Shown here piece by piece: positions 62,349 to 64,000 of a stretch of 64,000 nucleotides of DNA; the first letter of the stretch is position 1, and every line of letters starts with the position of its first letter. Below the pieces are notes generated by a model. It searched no databases, had not been told where the DNA came from, and worked only from the letters and a program-made list of their open reading frames with translations. The stretch is from NCBI GenBank assembly GCA_910586765.1, contig CAJUJJ010000016.1:5274-69273 (forward strand), written 5' to 3'. The translations under genes were made by a program, and so were the position numbers. This DNA is from an uncultured Clostridia bacterium. Its GTDB lineage: Bacteria; Bacillota; Clostridia; Lachnospirales; Anaerotignaceae.

Positions 62349-64000
62349 TCATTTTTTTATTTCCCTTTCATAAGGCATTGAAATAGTGAATGTAGTGCCC
62401 TCTCCTTCTTTGCTTTCCACTTTTACTTTACCGTTATAAAGCATCATAATATGTTTTACAATAGAAAGACCTAAACCAGTTCCTCCTGCTTTTCGAGAAC
62501 GTCCTTTATCAACTCTATAAAATCGCTCAAAAATACGTTCAATACTTTCTTCAGGAATGCCTATACCTGTATCTTGCACTTGCAATGTGAAATATTCTCC
62601 TTGATATTTGCAAAAAACCATTATATGCCCTTTTTCTGTATATTTAATTGCATTTTCAATTAAATTAATAAACATTTGAGAAATTTTGTCTTTATTACAA
62701 AAATAAAAAGGAATTGTTTCACATTCTATTGTTAGAGTTAGTCCTTTTTCCTCTACTTGAGGACGTAAAAGCCCTTCCACATAAGCTAATATTTTTTCTA
62801 TAGACTCATATTGCATATTAGTGTCTTCTTTTCTTGTTTCAATTTCAGACAACGATAATATATCTTGTATTAAACGATATAATCTATGTGTTTCAATATC
62901 AATAATTTCTAAAAAATGTATTGCCATATCTTGATTATTAATAGCACCTGAACGTAATGTATCTGTAAACCCCATAATAGATGTCAATGGTGTTTTTAAC
63001 TCATGAGTTACATTTGATATAAAATTACTTCTCATTTCTTCTAGCTTTTTAATTTGGGTTACATCTTGAAAAACAAGTAATGTTCCTAAACTATTATTCT
63101 GATTTTTAGTAGTAAAAATAGGATTAATGTATACCCTCAATATTTTATCTCCATTAAAATTAGATTTTAATACTACAATTTCTACAATATTTCTTTTTTC
63201 TGAAATAGACGTTTCTAATAATGATTGTATATCTTTATTTTTGCATATTTCATAAAAATCTAGTCCTTTACAATATGTATTTCTAATATCAAATAGTTCA
63301 GAACATTGAGAATTTATCATCAATATTTTATTTTTTTTGTCTATAGCAATTACACCATTTATCATACTATTTACAATAGCTTCCATTCTTTTATTTTCTG
63401 TTTCTAAAGCATTAATAGTAGTATTTAATTTTACACTCATGATATTAAATGTTTCTGTTAAATAACCAACTTGGTCATTTGTAGACACAGGTATTTTTTT
63501 ATTGTATTTTCCTTCGCAAACTTCTGATGCTGCATTTATTAAGTTATCTAATGGTTCAGATATTTTTTTAGATAAATAATATGCACAGATGATAGCAAAA
63601 ACGGTACTAATTGTAACATTAATTATCATATTTGTTCTTAATTCATTTAACTGTAATAATGGTACTGAAAAACACAATACTACTATTTCAGAATTTAATG
63701 TAATAGGCATAGCTATATAAACATAATTTTCGTTACTTATTTCACTTTTTCTAATAATTTTTAAAGTTTCTCCTTTTAATGCACTTTGTATCTCAGGCAT
63801 ATCTTTTTGATTTATGTTGTATAAATTTATTTCAGAATTGCTGATTATATTTCCTTCTTTATCAATTATATTAATACATAAATCTAAATCATTCGCTGTT
63901 TGTTTTATAAAATCGTCTATTTCTGTAAAATCATCAGAATTATAAATTACATTTAGATATTTAGAAATTATATTTCCTTCTTTTAAAATATGGTTTTGAA
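62349..64000 (-). CDS. Sensor histidine kinase, PhoR/WalK-like (5' end beyond the window)
   Basis: An open frame runs from the stop at 62349 to the window end, so the start lies past 64000; ATG 63800 is internal. At least 550 residues: a sensor region (ILKEGNIISKYLN onwards, with a DKEGNIIS motif like a PAS/Cache loop), a TM segment (near INVTISTVFAIICAYYL), HAMP, PAS (MEAIVNSMINGVIAIDKKNKI), HisKA (FISNVTHELKTPLTSI) and HATPase (NLIENAIKYTEK, GGTGLGLSIV). The partner regulator should lie upstream. Different from the kinase at 58-59.4 kb, which lacks PAS. Confidence 0.9.
   Translation of the reverse strand, partial: QNHILKEGNIISKYLNVIYNSDDFTEIDDFIKQTANDLDLCINIIDKEGNIISNSEINLYNINQKDMPEIQSALKGETLKIIRKSEISNENYVYIAMPITLNSEIVVLCFSVPLLQLNELRTNMIINVTISTVFAIICAYYLSKKISEPLDNLINAASEVCEGKYNKKIPVSTNDQVGYLTETFNIMSVKLNTTINALETENKRMEAIVNSMINGVIAIDKKNKILMINSQCSELFDIRNTYCKGLDFYEICKNKDIQSLLETSISEKRNIVEIVVLKSNFNGDKILRVYINPIFTTKNQNNSLGTLLVFQDVTQIKKLEEMRSNFISNVTHELKTPLTSIMGFTDTLRSGAINNQDMAIHFLEIIDIETHRLYRLIQDILSLSEIETRKEDTNMQYESIEKILAYVEGLLRPQVEEKGLTLTIECETIPFYFCNKDKISQMFINLIENAIKYTEKGHIMVFCKYQGEYFTLQVQDTGIGIPEESIERIFERFYRVDKGRSRKAGGTGLGLSIVKHIMMLYNGKVKVESKEGEGTTFTISMPYEREIKK

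Noticed and set aside
1..64000. CRISPR arrays, insertion sequences, prophage, tRNA or rRNA genes
   Set aside because: No regularly spaced direct repeats, transposase or integrase motifs, cloverleaf sequences or rRNA stretches were found by reading both strands.

Overview
The window looks like chromosomal DNA from a low-GC, strictly anaerobic, spore-forming member of the Firmicutes. The gene families are closest to class Clostridia, probably the Lachnospirales group; I do not name a genus. The reasons are the strong AT bias, strong GGAGG ribosome binding sites with many TTG starts, a reverse rubrerythrin, feoAAB, anaerobic cobalamin genes (cbiK, cbiL), a FabK-type fatty acid operon, pyruvate carboxylase, and spore or envelope genes (BofC-like, GerMN, DacF-like). 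There are no rRNA or tRNA genes, phage genes, insertion sequences or CRISPR arrays. Gene content is mostly housekeeping.

Layout. 1-6.1 kb (+): end of pyrD, pyrE, cbiK, a FolT-like ECF S component, a 595-base gap holding the decayed C-terminus of an ABC-2 permease, then the ferrous iron operon feoA-feoA-feoB plus a 46-residue Cys-rich membrane protein behind TTAGTT-type inverted repeats. 6.2-17.2 kb: a CAP-domain exported protein, two HD hydrolases, purD-purN-purM, a PreP-like M16C peptidase, rubrerythrin behind a consensus promoter with a near-perfect PerR box, luxS and tatD. 17.2-28.4 kb (-): pyruvate carboxylase, radA, a conserved protein with a possibly structured leader, clpC with a leader hairpin, and an RluD-type synthase joined to a GH13 neopullulanase. 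28.45-28.6 kb: a candidate small RNA with its own promoter and terminator. 28.7-38.6 kb (-): a BofC-like protein, then the complete type II fatty acid operon (fabH-acpP-fabK-fabD-fabG-fabF-accB-fabZ-accC-accD-accA) with a FabT-like operator over its promoter, and a divergent FabK/nitronate monooxygenase relative. 40.0-42.3 kb (-): a DUF1538 double-domain membrane protein with two PII-like proteins. 42.5-52.7 kb (-): MATE exporter, cbiL, a flavodoxin-type reductase, an LDH-like protein, a 1,623-residue multidomain protein (HD, HEAT-like, NadD-like nucleotidyltransferase, GNAT-like, PRTase-like), a beta-carbonic anhydrase and a small unknown. 52.9-64 kb: a DEDD exonuclease (+), holA-comEC-gerMN-walK-like-walR-like-comEA (-), a D,D-carboxypeptidase (+) and a PhoR/WalK-like kinase cut by the window end (-).

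How they work together. AccABCD makes malonyl-CoA for FabD, and FabH/FabF/FabG/FabZ/FabK elongate on AcpP. Pyruvate carboxylase supplies oxaloacetate, and with the carbonic anhydrase it links to bicarbonate use. FeoAB and rubrerythrin form the iron and peroxide side of anaerobic life. The two least explained units are the giant fusion with its two NAD/FMN-type oxidoreductase partners, and the DUF1538-PII-PII cassette.
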